Positions 25,481 to 34,065 of a DNA stretch of 64,000 nt are shown one piece after another. Positions within the stretch are counted from its first letter, which is position 1. Each line of letters starts with the position of its first letter. The stretch lies in contig NZ_JBLXDO010000007.1 in the NCBI RefSeq assembly GCF_048263965.1, forward strand, positions 1-64,000. Reading direction: 5' to 3'. The translations under genes and the position numbers were made by a program. The stretch comes from Ferrimonas sp048263965. GTDB taxonomy: Bacteria > Pseudomonadota > Gammaproteobacteria > Enterobacterales > Shewanellaceae. The notes beneath the pieces were generated by a model that saw only the letters and a program-made list of their open reading frames with translations, did no database searches and was not told where the DNA came from.

Positions 25481-27415
25481 TCAGGATGACTTGCGTACCC
25501 TCAGGTACCACTCGGACAGCAGGCGAACCTGCTTGCGGGTGTAGCCCTTCTCCATCATGCGATCGACGAAGTCATCATGCTTCTGCTGTTCGTCCGCAGA
25601 GGTCTTGGTGTTGAAGGAGATCACCGGCAACAGATCCTCGGTGTTGGAGAACATCTTCTTCTCAATCACCGTGCGCAGTTTCTCGTAGCTGACCCAGTTG
25701 GGATTCTTGCCGGCGTTGTTGGCCCGGGCGCGCAGCACAAAGTTGACGATCTCGTTGCGGAAATCCTTGGGGTTGCTGATCCCGGCCGGTTTCTCGATCT
25801 TTTCAAGCTCGGCGTTCAGGGCGGCCCGGTCAAACAGCTGGCCGGTTTCCGGATCCCGGTACTCCTGATCCTGAATCCAGAAGTCCGCATAGGTGACGTA
25901 GCGGTCGAAGATGTTCTGGCCGTACTCGGAATAGGATTCCAGGTAAGCGGTCTGAATCTCCTTGCCGATAAACTCCACGTACTTGGGAATCAGGTAGCCT
26001 TTCAGGTGTTCCAGGTAGCGCTCCGCCATCTCCTGAGGGAACTGTTCGCGCTCGATCTGCTTCTCCAGCACATAAAACAGGTGTACTGGGTTGGCTGCCA
26101 CTTCGCTGTGGTCAAAGTTGAACACCCGGGACAGGATCTTAAAGGCGAAACGGGTGGAGAGCCCGTTCATCCCCTCATCCACACCGGCGTAGTCCTTGTA
26201 CTCCTGGTGGGACTTGGCCTTGGGGTCGGTATCTTTCAGGGTTTCACCGTCATACACCCGCATCTTGGAGAAGATGGAGGAGTTTTCCGGGTCCTTCAGG
26301 CGGGAGAGGACACTGAACTGGGCCAGAATATCCAGCACGCCAGGGGCGCATTGGGCTTGGCTCAGATCTGAGCTGTCCAGCAATTTTTCATAGATCTTCT
26401 TCTCTTCGGAGACGCGCAGGCAGTAGGGCACCTTGACGATGTAGACCCGGTCCAGGAAGGCCTCGTTGTTCTTGTTGTTGCGGAAGGTCTGCCACTCCGA
26501 CTCGTTGGAGTGAGCCAGGATGATGCCCGCAAAGGGCAGGGCGGACAGACCCTCGGTGCTGTTGTAGTTGCCTTCCTGGGTGGCGGTCAGCAGAGGGTGC
26601 AGCACCTTGATGGGTGCCTTGAACATCTCCACAAACTCCATGATCCCCTGGTTGGCCCGGCACAGGGCGCCCGAGTAGGCGTAGGCGTCGGCATCGTTCT
26701 GGGCGAAATGCTCCAGCTGACGGATGTCGACCTTACCCACCAGCGAGGAGATGTCCTGGTTGTTCTCGTCGCCAGGCTCGGTCTTGGCGATGGCGATCTG
26801 GTCCAGGATGGAGGGGAACACCTTGGCAACCTTGAATTTGCTGATGTCGCCGCCAAACTCGTGCAGCCGTTTTGCGGCCCAGGGCGACATGATGTTGCGC
26901 AGGTAGCGCTTGCTGATCTTGTACTCATCCTGCAGCAGTTTGCCGTCCTCTTCGAGGTCAAACAGGCACAGGGGAGAGTCATTCACCGGGCTGCGTTCGC
27001 CGTTGGCGCTCAGTACATAGATGGGCACCTTGGACATCAGCTTCTTGAGCTTTTCGGCCAGTGAGGACTTACCGCCACCTACCGGACCCAGCAGATAGAG
27101 GATCTGCTTGGATTCTTCCAGACCCTGAGCCGAGTGTTTCAGATAGGCAACGATCTGCTCAATTGCCTCTTCCATGCCGTAAAACTCGGAAAAAGCGGGG
27201 TATCTGGCGACAACCCGGTTGGAGAAGATGCGGGACAGCCTGGGATCCTTGGCTGTGTCCACCATCTCAGGTTCACCAATGGCTTCCAGCAGGCGCTCGG
27301 CGGCGCTGCTGAAGGCGCTGTGATCGGCTTTACAGAGCTCCAGATAGTCCTGGATACTCATCTCTTCGTCACGGGTACGTTCATAACGTTGCTGATAGTG
27401 CTGGAAAATGGTCAT
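25481..27415 (-). CDS. yeaG: PrkA family serine protein kinase YeaG
   Basis: A 644-residue protein (E. coli YeaG is 644). An AAA+-type N-terminal domain has Walker A LLGPVGGGKSSL (about residues 107-118), and a PrkA C-terminal kinase-like domain follows. Family members are reported as serine kinases involved in stationary-phase and nitrogen-starvation survival; targets are poorly known. It is the first gene of the operon with yeaH and ycgB. GGGGGTGACC lies before the ATG. Confidence 0.95.
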   Translation of the reverse strand: MTIFQHYQQRYERTRDEEMSIQDYLELCKADHSAFSSAAERLLEAIGEPEMVDTAKDPRLSRIFSNRVVARYPAFSEFYGMEEAIEQIVAYLKHSAQGLEESKQILYLLGPVGGGKSSLAEKLKKLMSKVPIYVLSANGERSPVNDSPLCLFDLEEDGKLLQDEYKISKRYLRNIMSPWAAKRLHEFGGDISKFKVAKVFPSILDQIAIAKTEPGDENNQDISSLVGKVDIRQLEHFAQNDADAYAYSGALCRANQGIMEFVEMFKAPIKVLHPLLTATQEGNYNSTEGLSALPFAGIILAHSNESEWQTFRNNKNNEAFLDRVYIVKVPYCLRVSEEKKIYEKLLDSSDLSQAQCAPGVLDILAQFSVLSRLKDPENSSIFSKMRVYDGETLKDTDPKAKSHQEYKDYAGVDEGMNGLSTRFAFKILSRVFNFDHSEVAANPVHLFYVLEKQIEREQFPQEMAERYLEHLKGYLIPKYVEFIGKEIQTAYLESYSEYGQNIFDRYVTYADFWIQDQEYRDPETGQLFDRAALNAELEKIEKPAGISNPKDFRNEIVNFVLRARANNAGKNPNWVSYEKLRTVIEKKMFSNTEDLLPVISFNTKTSADEQQKHDDFVDRMMEKGYTRKQVRLLSEWYLRVRKSS

Positions 27416-27824
27416 CGGTCACCCCCTGAAATCAGTTTTGCCGCGCCGTTGGCAGGGCAGTCATCTCCAACCCTTAGCATTAAGCGTAGACCCAATATTT
27501 CTAAATAGGACAGCAAACCATAGATTTTTAAGACGAAATATTTCATGGGTTTAATGGAAAAGGGTCGAAAACCGTCCTCACCTAAGAGTTAGACCCCCGC
27601 ATTGGAGCAGGGGTTTCAACTGTATACGGCCCAGGTGACAGAATTGCCCAGAAAATTTGTCCGCACTTGCGGGGCTATATGCCGCAAAAGCCGCAGTGAT
27701 TCCCCTTCGAGACGGGCTAAGTCGAGGTGTGGTGGCTGTCACGTAAATGTCATAAATAACCATTAGTAGGTAACCATCCGCTTTTGCTAAAGTGGCCTCG
27801 GTTGGTTACACAGGAAGTAGCGAT
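27416..27824. other. Intergenic region upstream of yeaG
   Basis: About 410 bases separating divergent yeaG and the small gene at 27825. It is AT-rich near 27480-27560. An imperfect hairpin ACCCC(C)GC / GC(A)GGGGT lies near 27590-27620. A 61-codon frame on the minus strand (27578-27763) has no motif and is not accepted. It must carry the yeaG operon promoter, but no confident -35/-10 was identified. Confidence 0.4.
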
Positions 27825-28025
27825 ATGTCAGTGACTCAACATGACCATGTCTCAATCGAGATGATCTCAACCTACGCCAGATGGTGCGGCATCCACAATA
27901 AAGAGCAGTGGCGTGAATACCATCAGCAGAACAGCCGCCCAAGCTGGGTGCCTGACGACCCTGAGAGCTTCTTTTCTCAGTTTGGTGAATGGCAGGGTTG
28001 GGACAAGCTCACCTCAGAGCATTAA
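27825..28025 (+). CDS. Small single-domain protein resembling integrase repeat unit
   Basis: A 66-residue protein. ATG at 27825 follows CAGGAAG with 7-base spacing. Its body, YARWCGIHNKEQWREY followed by RPSWVPDDP and GEWQGWDKL, resembles the phage-integrase repeat unit (INT_rpt, PF14882), normally found in tandem in larger proteins: a helix, a W-x2-Y motif, an RP..IP.NP turn, and a G-W-x-G-W/F-D end. Here one copy stands alone. The resemblance is from pattern memory. No DNA-binding or catalytic residues are evident; function is unknown. Confidence 0.7.
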   Translation: MSVTQHDHVSIEMISTYARWCGIHNKEQWREYHQQNSRPSWVPDDPESFFSQFGEWQGWDKLTSEH

Positions 28026-28048
28026 TGGGGAAGAGCATTTAGCATCCT

Positions 28049-28070
28049 AGGGAGCCCTGCGGCTCCCTTG
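28049..28070 (+). terminator. Hairpin after the small INT_rpt-like gene
   Basis: A stem AGGGAGCC / GGCTCCCT with loop CTGC about 24 bases past the stop. The tail is only TGTTG, so termination may be weak. The stem sequence nearly repeats that of the sodB terminator just downstream. Confidence 0.55.
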
Positions 28071-28085
28071 TTGATCTCCAGATAC

Positions 28086-28112
28086 AAAAAAGGGAGCCAT
28101 TTGGCTCCCTTT
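28086..28112 (-). terminator. Terminator of sodB (bidirectional)
   Basis: AAGGGAGCCA / TGGCTCCCTT stem with a 2-base loop and, on the minus strand, a run of six T. It lies 18 bases past the sodB stop codon. Confidence 0.88.
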
Positions 28113-28129
28113 ATGTGACCAGCTGCTGG

Positions 28130-28714
28130 TTAGCCAGCGAAGTTCTGGTTGGCAAACTCCCAGTTTACCAGGGCCCAGAAACCGTTCATGTAGTCAGGGC
28201 GCACGTTGCGGTAGTCGATGTAGTAGGCGTGTTCCCACAGGTCGACAGTCAGCAGAGGAGTGACCCCCTCTTCGGTCAGCGGAGTGCCGGCGTTGCTGGT
28301 GTTGACGATATCCAGGCTGCCGTCCGCCTTCTTAACCAGCCAGGTCCAGCTGGAGCCGAAGTTGTTGATCGCCATGTCGGTGAACTTGGCTTTGAACGCG
28401 TCAAAAGAGCCAAAGGCAGCGTTGATGGCATCAGCAATGGCACCGGTCGCTTCGCCGCCACCGTTAGGAGAGAGGCAGTGCCAGTAGAAGGTGTGGTTCC
28501 AGATCTGGGCTGCATTGTTGAATACACCGCCGCTGGAGCTCTTGATGATCTCTTCCAGAGACTTACCGGCGAACTCGGTGCCCTCGATCAGGCCGTTGAG
28601 CTTAACCACGTAGGTGTTGTGGTGCTTGCCGTGGTGAAAGTCCAGGGTCTCGGCTGAGATGTGGGGCTCCAGTGCATCCTTAGCGTAAGGCAGTGCAGGT
28701 AGTTCGAAAGCCAT
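28130..28714 (-). CDS. sodB: Iron superoxide dismutase
   Basis: Converts superoxide to H2O2 and oxygen in the cytoplasm. The 194-residue product has the Fe ligands H27 (in FHHGKHH), a second histidine in AQIWNHTFYW, and the aspartate and histidine of DLWEHAYYID. The AIADAINAAFGSFDAFKAKF and GSSWTWLVKK stretches fit the Fe form. GGAGAACGC lies before the ATG. It is divergent from grxD; the two genes are also adjacent in E. coli. Confidence 0.97.
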   Translation of the reverse strand: MAFELPALPYAKDALEPHISAETLDFHHGKHHNTYVVKLNGLIEGTEFAGKSLEEIIKSSSGGVFNNAAQIWNHTFYWHCLSPNGGGEATGAIADAINAAFGSFDAFKAKFTDMAINNFGSSWTWLVKKADGSLDIVNTSNAGTPLTEEGVTPLLTVDLWEHAYYIDYRNVRPDYMNGFWALVNWEFANQNFAG

Positions 28715-28903
28715 TTGCGTTCTCCATTTAGCTGATTTAGCTGTTGGTTTTGTTCCGTTATGGGAGCATTGTACTCCCTTAACCTGTGACGTGCATCATG
28801 TTCCCAATTGAATGTTCTAACTGGCGTTATCGAAAAAATACATTGGGGTTTGGTTGCACTTTTTATAGAATGAGAATCAAGATCACTACCAGATGTGGTA
28901 CTC

Positions 28904-29242
28904 ATGGAAACTGTAGAGAAGATTAAGTCACAAATCGCGGAAAATCCTATCATCCTGTACATGAAGGGGTCTCCTAAGCTGCCTAGCTGTGGATTTTCCG
29001 CTCAGGCGTCCCAGATGCTGGTGAACTGCGGTGAAGCGTTTGCCTATGTGGATATCCTGCAAAACCCTGATATTCGTGCCGAATTGCCCAAGTACGCCAA
29101 CTGGCCAACCTTCCCTCAGCTGTGGGTTGAAGGCGAGCTGATTGGTGGTTGTGACATCATCCTTGAGATGGCCCGTACCGGTGAGCTGCAAAGCCTGGTT
29201 ACCGAGACTGCTGCCAAGTACAAGGAGCAGGAGGCGGAGTAA
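28904..29242 (+). CDS. grxD: Monothiol glutaredoxin GrxD
   Basis: A 112-residue CGFS-type glutaredoxin that binds and transfers [2Fe-2S] clusters, often with BolA. The active site PSCGFSAQA and the glutathione-binding WPTFPQLWV and GGCDI motifs are intact. ATG at 28904 gives a product aligned with E. coli GrxD; a GTG at 28895 would add three residues. Upstream TGAGAATCAAGATC (about 28871-28884) faintly resembles half of a Fur box, which would fit iron control of both divergent genes, but the match is weak. Confidence 0.95.
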   Translation: METVEKIKSQIAENPIILYMKGSPKLPSCGFSAQASQMLVNCGEAFAYVDILQNPDIRAELPKYANWPTFPQLWVEGELIGGCDIILEMARTGELQSLVTETAAKYKEQEAE

Positions 29243-29265
29243 ACCTCTAGTCAAAACTGCATTAA

Positions 29266-29296
29266 AAGGGGCGCCATCTGGCGCCCCTTCTTTTTT
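29266..29296 (+). terminator. Intrinsic terminator after grxD
   Basis: A stem AAGGGGCGCCA / TGGCGCCCCTT with a 2-base loop and a T-rich tail. The same 24-nt hairpin recurs at 30574-30597. Confidence 0.92.
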
Positions 29297-29449
29297 GGGG
29301 GCGAAGCCGCTTTTCTTAAACGAGCAGGGTGGAGAGACTCTAATCGACAGATGGCTCTTACCTTATAAAAAGTAAGGATTTATAAACTTGCATATTTAAT
29401 GCAACAAAAGTATGGTCTAGCCATCTCTTATGGTTAATCAGTACATACG

Positions 29450-30553
29450 ATGAAAAACTTGTTCTTTGGCATAAGCAAACGTCAATTACAGAACCAATTG
29501 ACCGCCCAGCAGCGCGAGCTGGTCGATCTCAGAGAACTGCTGATCAAGGCTGAGGCAGAAAATCAGTCTCTGAAGTCAGAACGTGATGAAGAGTTCAGAA
29601 AACGTGTCGAAGCCGAACGTTTCGGTACTCAGCTCAGAAAGGACACTGAATTGAGTACGGCACGCATGGAGCAGATGCGTTCCGCTTTTCAGTGGTTGGA
29701 TGGCAGCCTTCGAGGAAATGCGGGTGAGATCGAGCAGGCGCTGATTCTGTCCGATGTGGCCAAGGAAGAGATTGAATCTCTGGCCATCAAGTTGGGTGAA
29801 CTCAGTGAGTTACAAAGGGAGCAGTTGGGGCAGTTCGAAAGCCTTTTTACCGAGTATGCGGCAATTCGAAAGGTGATTGAGTCCATTGGAGACGTAGCCG
29901 ATAAAACCAACCTCTTGTCACTGAACGCGGCCATCGAGGCCGCGAGGGCCGGGGAGCATGGCAGAGGATTTGCCATTGTCGCCAGTGAAGTACGCAGCCT
30001 GTCGGAAAATACTTCAAACTCCGCTCAGCAGGCTCACTCTACGTTAAAAGTGCTGGAGAGCAGTTCAGGCTCTTTGAGTGCACTGAATATCGAACTGTCC
30101 TCCAATCTCTCCTCAATCGTTGAGCAGACCCTGAGAACTCTGAGAAAGATGGGGGAGCAGTTGTCTGACATCGGAGAGACACGCACGCGGCTGTCCATTG
30201 CAAGTTGGCGATCGAAGCTGGAATTGGCGGTAGTTGATGAAACTCTGTTGCGCCGTAGTATCGATCAGTTTGTTGCCGAGCCGGGCAATGCTCTGCCCTC
30301 GGTTGTCGATGCGGACTCTTGTGGTATAGGCCATTGGTATCGGGACCCTCAGGTGCAGGAAGTGCTCGGAAACCATAGGGCATTCTTGGCAATGGATAAC
30401 CCACACCGGTCTGTGCACTACCACGGAGAGCAGGCTGTCAATCTGGCCAGCGAGGGTCTGCGGGAGCAGGCTCAAAAGCAGGTTACTTTGATGGAACAGA
30501 GCTATCGGGAAGTGGAGAGTTGCCTCGCGACTCTGGTGCAGGACCTTTGTTGA
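29450..30553 (+). CDS. Soluble chemoreceptor-like protein with CZB-type C-terminus
   Basis: A 367-residue cytoplasmic protein without membrane segments. An N-terminal coiled coil (about residues 10-70) is followed by a methyl-accepting signalling domain with the tip ADKTNLLSLNAAIEAARAGE and EVRSLSEN. The last 120 residues look like a CZB zinc-binding sensor domain (DADSCGIGHWYRD and PHRSVHYHG). In CZB domains the first zinc ligand is the histidine of HxxW; here the equivalent stretch reads IASW, so that histidine is absent. Relatives sense hypochlorite or control cyclases through CZB zinc. Ligand unknown. Confidence 0.88.
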   Translation: MKNLFFGISKRQLQNQLTAQQRELVDLRELLIKAEAENQSLKSERDEEFRKRVEAERFGTQLRKDTELSTARMEQMRSAFQWLDGSLRGNAGEIEQALILSDVAKEEIESLAIKLGELSELQREQLGQFESLFTEYAAIRKVIESIGDVADKTNLLSLNAAIEAARAGEHGRGFAIVASEVRSLSENTSNSAQQAHSTLKVLESSSGSLSALNIELSSNLSSIVEQTLRTLRKMGEQLSDIGETRTRLSIASWRSKLELAVVDETLLRRSIDQFVAEPGNALPSVVDADSCGIGHWYRDPQVQEVLGNHRAFLAMDNPHRSVHYHGEQAVNLASEGLREQAQKQVTLMEQSYREVESCLATLVQDLC

Positions 30554-30573
30554 GTCTTCATTGAAGCATTAAA

Positions 30574-30600
30574 AAGGGGCGCCATCTGGCGCCCCTTTTG
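30574..30600. terminator. Terminator, second copy of the grxD hairpin
   Basis: The same 24-nt hairpin as at 29266-29289, with flanking A and T runs. It lies between the convergent chemoreceptor-like gene and the antiporter gene and can serve both. Confidence 0.92.
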
Positions 30601-30613
30601 TGTCTGTTTGAAA

Positions 30614-31939
30614 CTACAAAACCATGGCGGCAAGCCAGCCTGAGGCCAGCAGTGGCAGGTTGTAGTGCAGGAAGGTGGGAACCACCGAATCCCAGATGTG
30701 GTCGTGCTGACCGTCGGCATTGAGGCCGGCGGTGGGGCCCAGGGTGGAGTCGGAGGCTGGAGAGCCTGCGTCACCCAGGGCGGCAGCGGTGCCCACCAGG
30801 GCGATGATCGCCGGGGTAGAGAAACCAAAACCCATGGCCAGGGGCACATAGATGGCCGCAATGATGGGGATGGTGGAGAAGGAGGAGCCAATACCCATGG
30901 TGATAAACAGACCCACCAGCAGCATCAGGAAGGCTGCCAGAGCCTTGTCGGTGCCGATCATCGCCTGGATGGAGTCAACCAGGGCGGGGACTTCACCGGT
31001 GGCCTTGATGACGGCAGCAAAGCCCGCAGCGGCGATCATAATGAACCCCACGGTGGCCATCATTCTGACGCCCTGAGTAAAGAGATCCTGGCTGGAGATC
31101 CCCTTGTCCATGCCGCCAAGGTTCAGTACCACAAAGCCTGCCAGGGCACCGAAAATCATCGAGTCGGTGTAGAGCTGAATGCCCAGGGTGGCGGCGATGG
31201 CCACCATCACTACGGCGATCCGCAGGCCACTCAAGGGCTGATGCTCAACATGCTCACTGCCGTCCAGCTCTTTATCCTGGTAGACCCGTGGCTTGCGATA
31301 GCTGACGAACATGGCAGTCAGCAAGCCGAATACCATGCCCAGCGCCGGAATAAACATGGCACCCATCAGCTCATCCGCCTGCATCTCCAGACCATTGCTG
31401 ACCAGGTTGGCCATCAGGATGTCCTTGAGGAAGATGCCGCCGAAGCCCACAGGCAGAACCATGTAGGTGGTGACCAGGCCAAAGGTGAGGACACAGGCGA
31501 CCAGGCGCCGGTCCAGGTTCAGTTTGTTGAACACACCCAGCAGAGGCGGGATTAGGATCGGGATAAAGGCGATATGAATAGGCACTGCGTTCTGGGATGC
31601 CACGGACATCAGCAGAATGGCCACCAGCAGGGCGTATTTCACACCGGTCACGGCCTGGTTGTCCGGGCGGCCACCCAAGCGACCGATGATCCCCCGGGAG
31701 AGGCTGTCGGTAATGCCGGTGTGGCTTAGGGCTACGGCGAAGGCACCCAGCAGGGCATAACCCAGGGCGATGGTAGCTCCGCCCCCCAGGCCCGTATTAA
31801 AGGCATCAATGGTCTCTGCCAGGCTCATGTTGCCAAGCAGGCCGGCAACCAGGGCGCTGACGGTGAGCGCAATGATCACGTTGACTCTGGCCAGGCTGAG
31901 CACCAGGACCAGGAGTACCGCAATGACGACGGCGTTCAT
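30614..31939 (-). CDS. Na+/H+ antiporter-family permease (YuiF-like)
   Basis: A 441-residue inner-membrane protein with about 11-12 segments, of the Na_H_antiport_2 type within the ion transporter superfamily. Typical stretches are SQNAVPIHIAFIPILIPPLL, MVLPVGFGGIFL and GDAGSPASDSTLGPTAGLNADG. Relatives include B. subtilis YuiF, proposed to transport histidine, so the substrate may be an amino acid rather than Na+. The gene is alone, ending at the hairpin shared with the chemoreceptor-like gene. Confidence 0.88.
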   Translation of the reverse strand: MNAVVIAVLLVLVLSLARVNVIIALTVSALVAGLLGNMSLAETIDAFNTGLGGGATIALGYALLGAFAVALSHTGITDSLSRGIIGRLGGRPDNQAVTGVKYALLVAILLMSVASQNAVPIHIAFIPILIPPLLGVFNKLNLDRRLVACVLTFGLVTTYMVLPVGFGGIFLKDILMANLVSNGLEMQADELMGAMFIPALGMVFGLLTAMFVSYRKPRVYQDKELDGSEHVEHQPLSGLRIAVVMVAIAATLGIQLYTDSMIFGALAGFVVLNLGGMDKGISSQDLFTQGVRMMATVGFIMIAAAGFAAVIKATGEVPALVDSIQAMIGTDKALAAFLMLLVGLFITMGIGSSFSTIPIIAAIYVPLAMGFGFSTPAIIALVGTAAALGDAGSPASDSTLGPTAGLNADGQHDHIWDSVVPTFLHYNLPLLASGWLAAMVL

Positions 31940-32072
31940 TATTATATGTTACCTATGGTTGATTGCTGTTTTAAGAGGGAAACGAACCATTTTCAGGGTC
32001 ACAGGGGAAGTGTCCAGATAAATATGCAGTTCGGGTGCAATTGTGTGACGGAAATCGGGCTGTCGGCCGGTG

Positions 32073-33083
32073 TTAGCCGGCCCGTTTGAAGGATTGTTTG
32101 TTCTGGTACATCTGGCGGTCCGCTTCGGCGATAAGCTGTTCGGCACTCGTTGCCTCGGCAGGTTGCCACAGGGCCAGGCCGATGCTGGCTACCACATCCA
32201 CCTGTTCAACGCTGAGTTGGTGCTGCAGCTCGTTCATCAGCCTGGAGTGAATGGCTTCGGCACAGGTGTCCTGTTGCAGTGGGCACAGCAGAACGAATTC
32301 ATCACCACCGAGTCGGCCAACCACATCCATATCCCGGCTGATGCTGCGGAGTCTCTCCGCCACCTTAATCAGTACCCTGTCTCCGAAGGCGTGGCCAAAG
32401 TTGTCGTTGAAGCGCTTGAAGTTATTGATGTCGATAAAGTAGAGCGCCAATGGGTCCCCGGTGCGGTGAGAGGCCGCCATCAATTGGTCCAGCCGGGCAC
32501 AGAATTGATGGCGGTTGGCGACGCCGGTGAGAGAGTCGTGGGTGGCCGCATAGTAGAGCTCTTTTTCCACCTCATCTTTCTCGATGGCCACGGCGGCGAC
32601 CGAGCTCATCAGGGTCATGAACTCCTGTTCGAACTCACTGGGCAGGGCGGGTTTATCCAGGTAGAGGGCGAAGGTGCCCAGCAGGTTGCCCCGGCTGGAC
32701 ACCACAGGCAGTGACCAGCAGGCGCGGATACCCGCCATCTTGGCCAGAGGCAAGAAGGCTTCCCAGTTGGGGTCGTCGTAGATGTCCGGGGTGAACACCT
32801 CCTGCTTGAAGAAAGCGGCCTTGCCACAGGAGCCTACGGTGGGGCCGACGGGCACACCATCGATGGCACTGTTGTATTCGCCGGGCAGGCTGGGCGCACT
32901 CAGGGTACTGAGGGTCTGGCTCTCCGAGTCGTAGGAGAGCACCGACACCCGCACTTCTGGGGTGATCTCCTCGGTCAGCCGGATCAGGCTCTCCAGAGTC
33001 TGCTTGACACCACAACCCAGCGCCAGTTGTCGCAAAGCCTGGTTCAGCCCCTGGTGAGCCATTAAAAGTAGTTGGGCACTCAT
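32073..33083 (-). CDS. GAF-GGDEF diguanylate cyclase
   Basis: A 336-residue cytoplasmic protein. An N-terminal GAF-like sensor (about residues 15-165; motifs PVGPTVGSCGKAAFF and ACWSLPVVSSRGNLLGTFALY) precedes a GGDEF domain (about 175-336). The active-site GGDEF is intact (RLGGDEFVLL), and an RDMD inhibitory I-site lies five residues before it, so it should make c-di-GMP and be product-inhibited. ATG at 33083 is preferred over 33140 because promoter-like TTGACA and TACAAT sequences lie at about 33115-33140. The GAF ligand is unknown. Confidence 0.93.
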   Translation of the reverse strand: MSAQLLLMAHQGLNQALRQLALGCGVKQTLESLIRLTEEITPEVRVSVLSYDSESQTLSTLSAPSLPGEYNSAIDGVPVGPTVGSCGKAAFFKQEVFTPDIYDDPNWEAFLPLAKMAGIRACWSLPVVSSRGNLLGTFALYLDKPALPSEFEQEFMTLMSSVAAVAIEKDEVEKELYYAATHDSLTGVANRHQFCARLDQLMAASHRTGDPLALYFIDINNFKRFNDNFGHAFGDRVLIKVAERLRSISRDMDVVGRLGGDEFVLLCPLQQDTCAEAIHSRLMNELQHQLSVEQVDVVASIGLALWQPAEATSAEQLIAEADRQMYQNKQSFKRAG

Positions 33084-33240
33084 AGGCAATCTGTGTTGCT
33101 CTTTGATAGTTATGAGCGCATTGTATCGAAAAATTGTCAAAAATGTTACAAGCGACGAAAATTTGACGCCGTCGAGGTATTGAATGGACGAGAACTGTTA
33201 GGAAGAGGTGTGAGAGCCGCTAGATACGGCTCTGATTTTA

Positions 33241-33921
33241 TTACTCTTCTTCATCCTGCTTCAGGGGCTCACCACTTTTTACGTTCTCTTCCGGAACCTG
33301 CCAGCCCCCCAGAGATTTCCACTTGTTGACGATGTGGCAGAACAGCTCGGCGGTGCGTTCGGTGTCGTACAGGGCGGAGTGAGCCTGTTTATTGTCAAAC
33401 TCAACGCCAGCGGTGCGACATGCCTTGGCCAGAACCGTCTGACCCAGGGCCAGGCCGGAAAGCGTGGCGGTGTCAAAAGTGGCGAAGGGGTGGAAGGGGA
33501 CCCGCTTGATCTTGGCCCGCTCGATGGCGGCATTGAGAAAGCCATGATCGAAGGCCGCGTTGTGGGCCACGACGATGGAGCGGTGGCACCCAGCGGCCTT
33601 CTGGGCCTTGCGAACCGCCTTGAAGATCTCCTGCAGCGCTTCTTTTTCGGAAACGGCCCCACGCAGCGGGTTATGGGGGTCGATGCCGTTGAACTCCAGG
33701 GCCGCAGGTTCCAAATTGGCACCCTCGAAAGGCTCTACATGGAAGTGCAGGGTCTGGGCCGGTTTGAGCCAGCCATCGGCGTCCATCTCAAGGGTGACGG
33801 CGGCGATCTCCAGCACGGCGTCTGTGGCGGCATTGAAGCCGGCGGTTTCGATGTCGATCACCACGGGAAAATAGCCGCGGAAGCGGTTTACGAGCAGATT
33901 TTCTGGTTTAATAGGGGTCAT
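33241..33921 (-). CDS. rnt: Ribonuclease T
   Basis: RNase T trims 3' ends of tRNA and other stable RNAs as a dimeric 3'-5' exonuclease. The 226-residue product has the DEDDh residues: D and E in VVIDIETAGFN, D in HNAAFDHGF, and H and D in KQAHSALYDTERTAEL. Position next to motY is conserved in Shewanella and Vibrio. The last 20 residues are acidic and probably disordered. An AGAGCCG/CGGCTCT hairpin (33213-33233) lies just past the stop but lacks a clean T-run on this strand. Confidence 0.97.
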   Translation of the reverse strand: MTPIKPENLLVNRFRGYFPVVIDIETAGFNAATDAVLEIAAVTLEMDADGWLKPAQTLHFHVEPFEGANLEPAALEFNGIDPHNPLRGAVSEKEALQEIFKAVRKAQKAAGCHRSIVVAHNAAFDHGFLNAAIERAKIKRVPFHPFATFDTATLSGLALGQTVLAKACRTAGVEFDNKQAHSALYDTERTAELFCHIVNKWKSLGGWQVPEENVKSGEPLKQDEEE

Positions 33922-34065
33922 GCCGCCAGCTTTGTTTCTCTTGGGGGGCGCAATTATCGCAAAGCCCCGGGATAATGCAAAAAAATTGGTTGGCGAAGAT
34001 TTAATCTAAAGCTTTCTGCCGCGACGCCGATACAGGCGGTAACAGACAACCTCAGGGTAGCCTAA

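Noticed and set aside
28871..28890. Fur box between sodB and grxD
   Set aside because: Only about half of the 19-bp consensus is present; mentioned under grxD but not called.
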